A stretch of 64,000 nt of DNA from Streptomyces sp. XD-27 (GTDB lineage Bacteria; Actinomycetota; Actinomycetes; Streptomycetales; Streptomycetaceae): the NCBI RefSeq assembly GCF_030553055.1, contig NZ_CP130713.1, forward strand, positions 4,340,001 through 4,404,000, in the 5' to 3' direction. Positions 28,937 through 37,101 of this stretch are shown piece by piece. A model generated the notes under the pieces. It made no database searches, was not told where the DNA came from, and saw only the letters and a program-made list of their open reading frames with translations. The position numbers were made by a program, and so were the translations under genes. Each line of letters starts with the position of its first letter. Position 1 is the first letter of the stretch.

Positions 28937-28973
28937 CCACAGGCCCCTTCCGATCGCCGGAAGGGGCCTGTGG
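28937..28973. terminator. Terminator after the MFS gene
   Basis: CCACAGGCCCCTTCCG pairs with CGGAAGGGGCCTGTGG around a 4-5 base loop. The inner 26 bases match the tRNA-Arg terminator except for one base. It can serve both the MFS gene and the convergent gene. Confidence 0.85.
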
Positions 28974-28992
28974 TGTGTGCCGTGCATCTGGA

Positions 28993-29406
28993 TCAGGCGT
29001 GCTGGTATGCCTTGTTGAGGCGGTGCCTCGCGTCCTGCTCCGCATCCATGGCACGGTTCGCCTCAGCCCGGCTGTGCTCGCGGTACGCCTTCACGTTGTG
29101 CTCCCTGGCCTTCTGGGCGCCGTGGTCGGCGGCCGTCAGGAGAGGCATGACGTACTCCGCGCCGTTTCCGTTGCGGCAGACCGCTTTCGCTTCGCGGATT
29201 TTCCTGCCGGTCGACTGGTTGTAGTCGGCGGCCCTCAGGTATTTCCGGTTGCCGGTGGCCTCCAGGGCCTTGTCGTTGAGGCCGGAAGCAGCCTTGATCC
29301 TCGCGCGGCATTCGGTGGAGGTGTTCGCGGCGTGGGCCGAGGCGACAGGCAGGGTCAAGGCGCCGGCCAGTACCAGCATCGAGACCAACCCCGTTGTCTT
29401 ACGCAT
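28993..29406 (-). CDS. Small secreted protein of unknown function
   Basis: The precursor has 137 residues with a clear signal peptide (VSMLVLAGALTLPVASAHA-A). The mature part of about 110 residues is charged and helical with two Cys (TECRARI, AVCRNGNG), possibly one disulfide. The ATG has GGAGAAC upstream. Codons are less GC-biased than in core neighbours. It shares direction with the lipoprotein gene upstream (78-base gap), so a small operon is possible. No family recognised. Confidence 0.7.
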   Translation of the reverse strand: MRKTTGLVSMLVLAGALTLPVASAHAANTSTECRARIKAASGLNDKALEATGNRKYLRAADYNQSTGRKIREAKAVCRNGNGAEYVMPLLTAADHGAQKAREHNVKAYREHSRAEANRAMDAEQDARHRLNKAYQHA

Positions 29407-29483
29407 GAGTTCTCCGTTTCTTCGATCAATGGACACGGAGAGGGACTGATGTTTCGTGATCACTGGTTCCCGGGTGTGCGCCG

Positions 29484-30089
29484 TCAGTCGTTCGCCTTCC
29501 AGAACACCGGCTCCTTGTCGTAGTCGCCCGCGTAGATCACCACCGACGGCTTCTCGTCCTTGGGCAGCAGGAACACGGCGCACTGCGTGGCAGTGGCCTT
29601 CGGGGCGAAGTCCTCGGGGTCGTCGGCCGGGCAGGGCTTCACGTCGTCGTTGAGGGTGATGGCCTGCTTGCCCTCCTGGCCGCGGCTGTCGCGCAGCCTC
29701 GCGGGAACGGTCAACCCGGGGTATTCGAGGTGGCTTTCGCCGATGTTCTTGAAGTCGAACGTGACGTAGTACGGCTGCATCGACCTCTCGGCGGCGTCCA
29801 GTTTCACGGCGTCCAGATCGCTCTGCGAGCCCTTCTTCACGCTCTTGGCCGTGACCTCCATCGTGATGCTCCGGTCCGAGCCGCGCTTGTAGGTCAGGGC
29901 GGTCGTCTCGCCCAGTGCCAGCGTCTTGCCGGCGTCTCCGTCGACCTTGCGGCTCGCCGAGGGCTTCGGCTTGTTGCTCGGCGTCTCCCCGCCGCCTCCG
30001 CCGGTGGCGGTGTCCTCGTTGCAGGCGGTGCCGAGCAGGGCGAAGCCGGTCGTGAAGACGAGTGCCGCGGCTGAACGTCGCATACGCAT
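29484..30089 (-). CDS. Putative lipoprotein
   Basis: The 201-residue product has a signal peptide with lipobox LGTAC, a Gly/Pro/Ser linker and a beta-rich extracytoplasmic domain (ITMEVTAKSVKKGSQSDLDAVKLD, YYVTFDFKNIGESHLEYPGL), similar in style to DUF4352-type immunoglobulin-like lipoproteins. The two Cys near the C-terminus (KPCPADDP, TQCAVFLL) may pair. An ATG two codons downstream is an alternative start. Function unknown. Confidence 0.7.
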   Translation of the reverse strand: MRMRRSAAALVFTTGFALLGTACNEDTATGGGGGETPSNKPKPSASRKVDGDAGKTLALGETTALTYKRGSDRSITMEVTAKSVKKGSQSDLDAVKLDAAERSMQPYYVTFDFKNIGESHLEYPGLTVPARLRDSRGQEGKQAITLNDDVKPCPADDPEDFAPKATATQCAVFLLPKDEKPSVVIYAGDYDKEPVFWKAND

Positions 30090-30346
30090 GGAATGGTCCC
30101 CCGGTGTGGTGTCCGAAAGTGGTGTGCGCGATCAGCATGGCCGGGGTCGGATGGCATGGGCATGCATGAAGATCCGTCCGCAGCGAGGCTGAGACGGCGC
30201 TGTTGCGGCCGCGCCGTGCCTGAGACCGGGCTGTTGCAAAGTAACTGGTCAGAGGGGGTGCGGCCGCCTGGAAGCGGGGCCGCGGGGCGCGGCTGCGGAA
30301 TGGATTTCCCATCGGCGGTGCATTGACGTAAGGTTGCGATTACCGA

Positions 30347-30420
30347 CGCGGGGTGGAGCAGCTCGGTAGCTCGCTGGGCTCATAACCCAGAGGTCGCAGG
30401 TTCAAATCCTGTCCCCGCTA
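30347..30420 (+). tRNA. Initiator tRNA-fMet (anticodon CAU)
   Basis: The 74-nt gene has the initiator hallmarks: an unpaired first position (C1 opposite T72) on CGCGGGG/CCCCGC and three consecutive G-C pairs in the anticodon stem (CTGGG-CTCATAA-CCCAG). CCA is not encoded. Confidence 0.93.
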
Positions 30421-30428
30421 CTCGTCCC

Positions 30429-30458
30429 GAGGGCCCGGCACCTGAGTGCCGGGCCCTC
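30429..30458 (+). terminator. Terminator of tRNA-fMet
   Basis: A 13-bp stem GAGGGCCCGGCAC/GTGCCGGGCCCTC with a CTGA loop lies 8 bases after the tRNA. Confidence 0.85.
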
Positions 30459-30528
30459 GGTCGTTCTGCGCGCCCCTCGCCCCGGCGCGATGGTCAGTGA
30501 CGGGTGCGATGCCGCCGGGGCCGGTTCG

Positions 30529-30750
30529 TCAGCGCGCCGCGGCGGTCAGCGGCAGCGCCTCGGCCAGCGCGCGCCACTCCCGCAGGGGGATGCCGTTGCG
30601 CGGGTCCGAGGTCACCACCTGGATCGCGAGATGGTCCGCGCCCGCTGCCAGGAAGGCGTCCACGATCTCGCCGCGCCGGTCGGAGGCGGAGACCGCACGC
30701 AGGGCCGGGGTCCAGACGCCAATGCTGCCGAGGTTCAGGTCAGTTGCCAT
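30529..30750 (-). pseudogene. Remnant of LLM-class F420-dependent oxidoreductase (internal deletion)
   Basis: The frame encodes 73 residues. The first 33 (MATDLNLGSIGVWTPALRAVSASDRRGEIVDAF) are the start of a TIGR03620-type F420 oxidoreductase. The next part (LAAGADHLAIQVVTSDP...PLREWRALAEAL) is the C-terminus of the same family. About 200 central residues that make the barrel and F420 site are missing, yet the frame is kept. It is therefore a deletion remnant rather than a functional enzyme. The identification rests on my memory of family sequences. It is divergent from the MFS gene at 30897. Confidence 0.7.
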
Positions 30751-30849
30751 GGCCCCGATAACCGGAGGGTCTGTCCGGTTATTCCCAGGGTGGGAGATGG
30801 CGGGAAAAGGAGATGGCGGGAAAAACGGTGTCCCGAATCCCTCCGCTCC

Positions 30850-30862
30850 TGTACGGTGTATA
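30850..30862. promoter_or_regulatory. Operator 1 of the MFS/TetR operon
   Basis: TGTACGGTGTATA has the form TGTAC-N3-GTATA and overlaps the -10-like TATAAC (30859-30864). Confidence 0.75.
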
Positions 30863-30873
30863 ACTGACTCACC

Positions 30874-30886
30874 TGTACAGCGTATA
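30874..30886. promoter_or_regulatory. Operator 2 of the MFS/TetR operon
   Basis: TGTACAGCGTATA repeats operator 1 with centres 24 bp apart, about two helical turns. It lies between the -10 and the ribosome site AAGGAG. Confidence 0.75.
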
Positions 30887-30896
30887 AGGAGCGCGC

Positions 30897-32432
30897 GTGA
30901 CGGCGACGACAGCCGAAACCACCTCGTCACCAGAAGGAACCCCGCAGAGACACCCGCAGCGCTGGCTGATTCTCGGCGTCATCTGCCTCGCGCAGCTCAC
31001 CGTTCTGCTCGACAACACCGTCCTCAACGTCGCGATCCCGTCCCTCACCGAGGAACTGGACGCGTCCTCCGCCGACGTGCAGTGGATGATCAACGCCTAC
31101 TCGCTCGTCCAGTCGGGCCTGCTGCTCACCGCGGGCAACGCCGCCGACCGCTACGGCCGCAAGAAGCTGTTGGTCGCGGGCCTCGCCCTGTTCGGGCTCG
31201 GGTCGCTGGCCGCGGGCCTCGCGCAGTCCTCCGGCCAGTTGATCGCCGCCCGCGCCGGGATGGGCGTCGGCGGCGCGCTGCTGATGACCACCACGCTCGC
31301 CGTCGTCGTCCAGATCTTCGACGACACGGAGCGGGTGAAGGCCATCGGCCTGTGGTCCACCGTCAACTCGCTGGGCTTCGCGGCCGGTCCGCTCATCGGC
31401 GGGGTCATGCTCGACCACTTCTGGTGGGGCGCGATATTCCTGGTCAACATCCCGGTCGCGGTGCTCGGCCTGGTCGCCGTCATCGCCATGGTGCCGGAGT
31501 CCCGCAGCGGCACCGGCGAGCGTCCCGACGTCCTCGGCGCCGTCCTGTCCACCATAGGGATGACCGGTGTGGTCTACGCGATCATCACCGGGCCCGTGCA
31601 CGGCTGGACGTCGGGGCAGGTGCTGGGCGCTGCCGCCGTCGGGACCGTCGTCCTGGCCGCCTTCGCGGTCTGGGAGCTGCGGATCCCGAACCCGATGCTG
31701 GACATGCACTTCTTCCGCAACCAGCGGTTCATCGGGGCCGTCGCGGGCGCGATCCTCGTCGCGTTCGGGATGGGCGGCTCGCTGTACCTGCTCACCCAGC
31801 ACCTCCAGTTCGTGCTGGGATACGAGCCGCTGGAGGCCGGGCTCCGCACGGCGCCGCTGGCGCTCACCGTCGTCGCCCTCAACCTCACCGGCGTCGGGGC
31901 GAAGCTGCTGCCCAAGCTGGGCACCCCCGGCACCATCGCGTCCGGAATGGCCATGGTCTCCGCCGGGCTCGCCGCGATAGCACTCCTCGGCGGTGACGGC
32001 TACGGCGGGATGCTGCTCGGGCTGGTCGTGATGGGCGCGGGCATCGCGTTCTCCATGCCGGCCATGGCCAACGCCATCATGAGCGCGATACCGCCCGAGA
32101 AGGCGGGCGTGGGCGCCGGGGTCAACGGCACCCTCGCCGAGTTCGGCAACGGCCTGGGCGTGGCCGTCCTCGGCGCCGTCCTCAACTCCCGGTTCGCCGC
32201 CCTCATACCCGCCGCCGCCGGTGCCGTCTCGCTGCCCGCTGTCATGGCCGGCGCGGACAACGACGCCGAACGGTCCCGGATCGCGGACGCGTTCGCCTCG
32301 GGCGTCGAAACCAGCCAGCTGGTGGGCGCCGTGGCGGTGCTGGCCGGCGGCCTGCTCGCCGCCTTCCTGCTGCGCCGTGCCGAACGGTCCGCTCAGCAGG
32401 TCACAGCGGATCAGGGCGCCGGATCGCAATAG
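30897..32432 (+). CDS. MFS drug exporter (DHA2, EmrB/QacA-like)
   Basis: The 511-residue membrane protein has about 14 TM segments. Helix 1 reads LAQLTVLLDNTVLNVAIPSLTEEL, motif A reads GNAADRYGRKKLLV, and a motif C-like GFAAGPLIGGVML occurs in helix 5. The GTG start has AAGGAGCG upstream. It is followed after 41 bases by a TetR gene, and two TGTAC-N3-GTATA operators overlie the promoter, so it is most likely an inducible exporter controlled by that repressor. Substrate unknown. Confidence 0.9.
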   Translation: MTATTAETTSSPEGTPQRHPQRWLILGVICLAQLTVLLDNTVLNVAIPSLTEELDASSADVQWMINAYSLVQSGLLLTAGNAADRYGRKKLLVAGLALFGLGSLAAGLAQSSGQLIAARAGMGVGGALLMTTTLAVVVQIFDDTERVKAIGLWSTVNSLGFAAGPLIGGVMLDHFWWGAIFLVNIPVAVLGLVAVIAMVPESRSGTGERPDVLGAVLSTIGMTGVVYAIITGPVHGWTSGQVLGAAAVGTVVLAAFAVWELRIPNPMLDMHFFRNQRFIGAVAGAILVAFGMGGSLYLLTQHLQFVLGYEPLEAGLRTAPLALTVVALNLTGVGAKLLPKLGTPGTIASGMAMVSAGLAAIALLGGDGYGGMLLGLVVMGAGIAFSMPAMANAIMSAIPPEKAGVGAGVNGTLAEFGNGLGVAVLGAVLNSRFAALIPAAAGAVSLPAVMAGADNDAERSRIADAFASGVETSQLVGAVAVLAGGLLAAFLLRRAERSAQQVTADQGAGSQ

Positions 32433-32473
32433 CATCGCCTACGCACCACCGGGCCTCGGAGAAGGAGAGCGCC

Positions 32474-33259
32474 ATGGCAACCGGCAGCCGTGTCAGCAGT
32501 CCGCGTACCAGTGTCTGGCTCTCCGAGCGCCCGGCCCCGCGGCGCAAGACGGACCAGCAGCCGGACGGGCTCGACCGCGTGAAGATCGTGGCGGCCTCGG
32601 TCCGGCTGCTGGACGCCGAGGGGCTGGCGAAGTTCTCGATGCGGCGGCTCGCCGCCGAACTCGGCGTCACCGCCATGTCCGTCTACTGGTACGTGGACAC
32701 CAAGGACGACCTGCTGGAACTCGCCCTGGACACGGTCATGGGGGAGATCGCCCTGCCGCCGGAGGCGGTCGAGCCCGCGGCGGCGCTCGCGCATCCGTTT
32801 CCGGCCGGGCAGCGCGACTGGCGCGAGCAGCTGCGCCAACTGGCCGGGGAGTACCGCAAGCTCATCGTCCGCCACCCGTGGCTGTCGCCGCTGACGGGGG
32901 AGTACCTCAACATCGGCCCGAACGCGATGGCCTTCGCGCACGCCGCCATGCGGGTGATGCGGAACAGCGGGCTGCCGGACGACAAGGTGCCCGGCGCGCT
33001 GTCGCTCGTCTACCAGTTCGTCTACGGCTACAGCACGATCGAGGGCCGGTTCGGCGCCCGCTGCCGGGCGGCGGGGGTCAGCGAGGACGTCTTCTACCGG
33101 CAGGTGATGGACACGATCGCGGGCCGACCGGAGTTCGACGAGAGCCGGGCGATCGCGGAGGCCCGGGGCGGCGACACGGTCGCCGAAATGCGCGCGCGGG
33201 ACTTCGCCGTCGCGCTGGACTGCGCCATCGCGGGGATCGAGGCCCTGCGGAACGGCTGA
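32474..33259 (+). CDS. TetR-family regulator with TetR_C-type ligand domain
   Basis: The 261-residue protein has a helix-turn-helix (VKIVAASVRLLDAEGLAKFSMRRLAAELGVTAMSVYWYVDTKDDLLELALD) that closely follows the class-A TetR pattern (L-x-x-x-G-V-x-x-x-x-L-Y-W-H). A long helical ligand domain follows. The ATG has GAAGGAG upstream. It is in one operon with the DHA2 exporter, and the TGTAC-N3-GTATA sites upstream of the exporter are its likely targets. Confidence 0.88.
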   Translation: MATGSRVSSPRTSVWLSERPAPRRKTDQQPDGLDRVKIVAASVRLLDAEGLAKFSMRRLAAELGVTAMSVYWYVDTKDDLLELALDTVMGEIALPPEAVEPAAALAHPFPAGQRDWREQLRQLAGEYRKLIVRHPWLSPLTGEYLNIGPNAMAFAHAAMRVMRNSGLPDDKVPGALSLVYQFVYGYSTIEGRFGARCRAAGVSEDVFYRQVMDTIAGRPEFDESRAIAEARGGDTVAEMRARDFAVALDCAIAGIEALRNG

Positions 33260-33301
33260 CGGGCGCCGGCCACGGCGTCGGCCACCGCGCCGGTCAGCCG
33301 G

Positions 33302-33351
33302 GGCGCCGGCGTACGGTGCCGACTACGGCGCCGGCGTGCGGTGCCGACTAC
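33302..33351. repeat. 25-bp tandem duplication at the end of the YceI gene
   Basis: GCGCCGGCGTACGGTGCCGA plus CTACG occurs twice with one substitution. The second copy contains the complement of the YceI stop codon (CTA, 33348-33350). Confidence 0.8.
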
Positions 33352-34184
33352 GCCGCGGGCAGCCGCGTGCCCTGGACCGCCTGGATGTCCAGCTCCACCC
33401 GCAGCGTCGTGCCGATCGCCGCGATGCCCGCCGCGACCACCTGGTTGTAGTGCATCGCGAAGTCCTCCCGCCGCAGTTCGGTGGTGGCGCGGAAGGCGGC
33501 CCGTACCCCGCCCCACGGGTCCGGACCCGTACCCAGATAGGCCAGGTCCAGGTCCACCGGCCGCCGGACGCCGTGCATCGACAGCTCGCCGTGCACCGTC
33601 CAGCGGTCGGGGCCTGCCGGGGACAGCCGCGTACCCCGGTAATCCAGGAGCGGATGGCGCTCGACGTCCAGGAAGTCCGCCGACCTCAGGTGGCCGTCCC
33701 GCATCCCGTTGCCGGTGTCGATGCTCGCCGCCCGGATCTCCGCCTCGACGGTCGACCGCGCCACGTCCTCGGCGATCTCGATCCGGCCGCCGAACTCCGT
33801 GAACCGGCCGCGCACGCTGGAGATCCCCAGGTGCTGTGCGACCGCCGCCACCGTCGAGTGCGCCGGATCCAGCGTCCACGGGCCCGGCGGCGGCAGCTCC
33901 GCACCGCCCTGCCGCGCCAGCACCACGGTGCCGATCTCGGCCCGGCCGGCCGCGGTGACCAGGGCGGTCGAGGCGGCCGGCGCGTAGCCGACGGCGGTCG
34001 CGATCACCGTGTACGGGCCCGGAGCCAGCGGCTCCCCGGTCCGTACGGCACCCTCCTCGTCGGCGTACGCCCGCAGCACCTGTGCGCCCGTCATGTCGGT
34101 GACGGTCAGCACCGCGTGCCGCACCGCCCAGCCATCGCGTGTACGGATGCGTGCCCGCAGCCCCGCGCCCGTGGTCGTCGTCAT
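33348..34184 (-). CDS. YceI family protein with N-terminal carboxypeptidase regulatory-like domain
   Basis: The protein has 278 residues. Residues about 8-92 form a carboxypeptidase-regulatory-like (prealbumin-type) beta sandwich (RTRDGWAVRHAVLTVTD, GPYTVIATAVGYAPA). Residues about 98-275 are a YceI lipocalin-like barrel (WTLDPAHSTVAAVAQHLGISSVRGRFTEFGG, ASIDTGNGMRDGHLRSADFLDVERHP). YceI domains bind isoprenoid-type lipids. No signal peptide is seen. The ATG is preceded by GGGAAGCGGAG. The same prealbumin-type domain occurs three times in the exporter gene just upstream, so the two products may work on the same ligand. Confidence 0.88.
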   Translation of the reverse strand: MTTTTGAGLRARIRTRDGWAVRHAVLTVTDMTGAQVLRAYADEEGAVRTGEPLAPGPYTVIATAVGYAPAASTALVTAAGRAEIGTVVLARQGGAELPPPGPWTLDPAHSTVAAVAQHLGISSVRGRFTEFGGRIEIAEDVARSTVEAEIRAASIDTGNGMRDGHLRSADFLDVERHPLLDYRGTRLSPAGPDRWTVHGELSMHGVRRPVDLDLAYLGTGPDPWGGVRAAFRATTELRREDFAMHYNQVVAAGIAAIGTTLRVELDIQAVQGTRLPAA

Positions 34185-34395
34185 CTCCGCTTCCCGCTCC
34201 CGTTTCGTGGTGGTGCATGGTGCGCGTGGCGCACGCCGTGCCGGTCCCGGTGGCGGCGGGCGGGCTGTCCCCTGCCCGTGTGCCCCGCCGCCACCAGGAC
34301 CCTCTCCGTGGACCGTCCGTGGCCGGATCCGGTCCCGGACCGGGTCCCGGCGCCTCTCCGCTCGACGCGCGCCGGGGCCCGGAGTCGGTGATGCG

Positions 34396-37074
34396 TCAGT
34401 CGCCGGGGTGGGCGAGGTCGACGTCGTGTCCGTCGACCCCGTCCCCGGTGACCGCGAGCGTGTCCGCGACCGGCGGGTAGCCGCTCGCGACGACCGTGTA
34501 GTCGCCCGCGTCCAGGTCGGTGAAGGCGTACGCGCCGTCCTCACCGGTGGTGGCGGTCGCCACCACGTTCCCCGTCGCGTCGACCAGCGTGACCCGCGCG
34601 TCGGCCAGGGGCCGCCGCTCCGCCCCGGCGCGTATCGTGCCCCGGACCCGCGCGCCGGGCCGCAGCGCGACCCCGATCCGGGTGACGCCCTGGGCGGCGA
34701 CCTCGACCGGCAGCGCCGCGGGCCGGAAGCCGGGCGCGTTGACGGCGACCGTGTAGGAGCCCGCGACCAGCTCGTCGAACGCGAACTCGCCGCCCTCGCC
34801 GGTCGTCCCGGTGGCGAGCACCTCACCGCGCACGTCGGTGACGATGACCACGGCCGCCGCGACCGGCTGCCCGTCGGCGTCGGCGCGTACGGTGCCCGCC
34901 AGCCCGCTGGTGCCGGTCAGCGCGAGGTCGTAGGCGAGCGGCTCCCCGCCGACCACGACGGTGGACGCCTGCGGCTGGTGGCCGTCGGCGGCCGCGACGA
35001 GGACGTACGAGCCGGGGCCGGGCGCGTCCAGCGCGTACGAGCCGTCGGCGTGCGCCACGGACCGGCCGAGCTGCCGCCCGGAGAGCGAGATCAGGGTGAC
35101 GGCGGCCCGCGACACGGCGGCGCCCTCGGCGTTCCGTACGAAGCCGTACACACCTTGGCGCGGGTGCTGCTCCCCGGCGTCGCCACCGGTGGAGGCGGTA
35201 GCGGCGAGGTGCTGGTCCTGTACGGCGGTCGCGGCGAGGTGCTGGTCCTCTACGGCGGTCGCGGCGGGCGCGGCCACGGCGGTTGCGGTCGGCGCGGCAG
35301 CCGCTGCGGATGCGGCGGTCACCGCGGTCGCGGCGGGTGCGGTGGCCATGGCGAACGCTGCGGGTGCGGTGGCCGCGGTCGGCGTGTCCTCCGTCGTGCC
35401 CGCCGCCGTGCCGTCGGTCGTGTCATCGGTCGTGCCGTTGGTCGCCGTTCCGGCGGTGCCGCCCGCGTGAGCTCCGGCGCTGCTCCTCAGTGGGACCTCC
35501 TTGATGAGCAGGGAGAAGAGGAAGGCCAGCAGCGCGGCGGGCGCGGCGTACAGGAAGACGTCCGCGACGCCGTGCCCGTACGCGCTCTCGATCACTTCGC
35601 GCAGCGGCAGCGGCAGCTTGTCCAGGTCCGGGATGGCACCGCCGCCCGTGCCGCCGTGCCCCGCCGCGCCCGCGGCCTTCGGCCCGAGCTCGGCCAGCCC
35701 GTCCCGGGTGTAGTGCGTGACCCGGTCGGCGAGCACCGCGCCCAGCGCGGAGACGCCCACCGCACCACCGAGGGAGCGGAAGAAGGTGACGACGGAGCTG
35801 GCGGCGCCGAGGTCCTGGGGCGCCACCTGGTTCTGGGTGGCCAGCACCAGGTTCTGCATCATCATGCCGATGCCGAGTCCCAGCAGCGCCATGAAGATCG
35901 ACAGGCGCCAGTACGGGGTGTCGTACCGCATCGTGCCGAGCAGCCCGAGGCCCGCGGTCAGCAGCGCGCCGCCGGCGACCAGCCACGCCTTCCAGCGGCC
36001 GGTCTTGGTGATGACCTGGCCGGAGACGGTCGAGGAGACGAACAGCCCGCCGATCATCGGGATGGTCATGACGCCGGACATGGTCGGAGACTCGCCGCGC
36101 GCCAACTGGAAGTACTGGCTGAAGAAGACCGTGCCCGCGAACATCGCGACACCGACGAACAGCGACGCCAGCGACGCCAGGGTGATCGTCTTGTTGCGGA
36201 ACAGCCGCAGCGGGATGATCGGGTCGCTCGCCCTGGACTCGACGAGGACGAAGACCGCGCCGAGCAGCAGCGCCCCGCCGACCATGGCGTAGGTCTGCCA
36301 GGAGATCCAGTCGTAGTCGTCGCCCGCGAGCGTGACCCAGATCAGCAGCAGCGAGACGGCGGCGCTGATGAAGAACGCGCCCGCCCAGTCGACCTTGACC
36401 TCCCTCTTCACCACCGGGAGCTTGAGAGTCTTCTGCAGTACGAACAGAGCGATGACGGCGAACGGCACGCCGACGTAGAAGCACCAACGCCAGCCGAGCC
36501 AGTCGGTGTCGGTGATGACGCCGCCCAGCAGCGGACCGCCGACGGTCGCCACGGCGAAGGTCGCGCCGAGGTAGCCGCTGTAGCGCCCGCGCTCCCGCGG
36601 GGAGATCATCGCGGCCATCACGATCTGGGCCAGGGCGGACAGGCCGCCCACGCCTATGCCCTGGACGACGCGGCAGGCGATGAGCATGCCGGTGCTCTGC
36701 GACAGACCGGCGACCACCGAGCCCGCGACGTAGATCACGAGCGCGGCCTGGACCAGCAGCTTCTTGCTGAACAGGTCGGAGAGCTTGCCCCACAGGGGGG
36801 TGGCGGCCGTCATCGACAGCAGAGCGGCGGTGACCACCCAGGTGTACGAGGACTGGCTGCCGTGCAGGTCGGCGATGATCTCCGGGAGGGCGTTCGACAC
36901 GATCGTGGAGGACAGGATCGCCACGAACATGCCCAGCAGCAGCCCGGAGAGCGCCTCCATGATCTGCCGGTGGGTCATCGGCTCGCCAGGACTCGGGGCG
37001 TGGCTGTGTCGCCTGGCGTGTGCGGGGTGTCCCGCGGGTCCCCGCACACCGCCGTCCGGTGTGGTCGTTGCCAT
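34396..37074 (-). CDS. MFS (DHA2) transporter fused to three carboxypeptidase regulatory-like domains
   Basis: The protein has 892 residues. Residues about 33-535 form a 14-TM EmrB/QacA-type transporter (EALSGLLLGMFVAILSSTIVSNALPEI, motif A GKLSDLFSKKLL). Next is an Ala/Thr-rich linker with two copies of (V)EDQHLAATA/VQDQHLAATA. The C-terminal 240 residues contain three prealbumin-like repeats (GVYGFVRNAEGAAVSRAAVTLIS; LAGTVRADADGQPVAAAVVIVTD; VRGTIRAGAERRPLADARVTLVD). Such C-terminal domains would be hydrophilic additions at the membrane face. The ATG has AAAGGAAC upstream. It lies 27 bases after a MarR gene and 211 bases before YceI, so it belongs to a MarR-controlled operon. Confidence 0.9.
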   Translation of the reverse strand: MATTTPDGGVRGPAGHPAHARRHSHAPSPGEPMTHRQIMEALSGLLLGMFVAILSSTIVSNALPEIIADLHGSQSSYTWVVTAALLSMTAATPLWGKLSDLFSKKLLVQAALVIYVAGSVVAGLSQSTGMLIACRVVQGIGVGGLSALAQIVMAAMISPRERGRYSGYLGATFAVATVGGPLLGGVITDTDWLGWRWCFYVGVPFAVIALFVLQKTLKLPVVKREVKVDWAGAFFISAAVSLLLIWVTLAGDDYDWISWQTYAMVGGALLLGAVFVLVESRASDPIIPLRLFRNKTITLASLASLFVGVAMFAGTVFFSQYFQLARGESPTMSGVMTIPMIGGLFVSSTVSGQVITKTGRWKAWLVAGGALLTAGLGLLGTMRYDTPYWRLSIFMALLGLGIGMMMQNLVLATQNQVAPQDLGAASSVVTFFRSLGGAVGVSALGAVLADRVTHYTRDGLAELGPKAAGAAGHGGTGGGAIPDLDKLPLPLREVIESAYGHGVADVFLYAAPAALLAFLFSLLIKEVPLRSSAGAHAGGTAGTATNGTTDDTTDGTAAGTTEDTPTAATAPAAFAMATAPAATAVTAASAAAAAPTATAVAAPAATAVEDQHLAATAVQDQHLAATASTGGDAGEQHPRQGVYGFVRNAEGAAVSRAAVTLISLSGRQLGRSVAHADGSYALDAPGPGSYVLVAAADGHQPQASTVVVGGEPLAYDLALTGTSGLAGTVRADADGQPVAAAVVIVTDVRGEVLATGTTGEGGEFAFDELVAGSYTVAVNAPGFRPAALPVEVAAQGVTRIGVALRPGARVRGTIRAGAERRPLADARVTLVDATGNVVATATTGEDGAYAFTDLDAGDYTVVASGYPPVADTLAVTGDGVDGHDVDLAHPGD

Positions 37075-37101
37075 GAAGTTCCTTTGCGAGTGCTACGTGT
37101 C

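Noticed and set aside
26845..30420. Integrated plasmid or prophage at the tRNA-Ser/Arg/fMet group
   Set aside because: No integrase, excisionase, replication gene or repeated tRNA 3' end was found in the interval.
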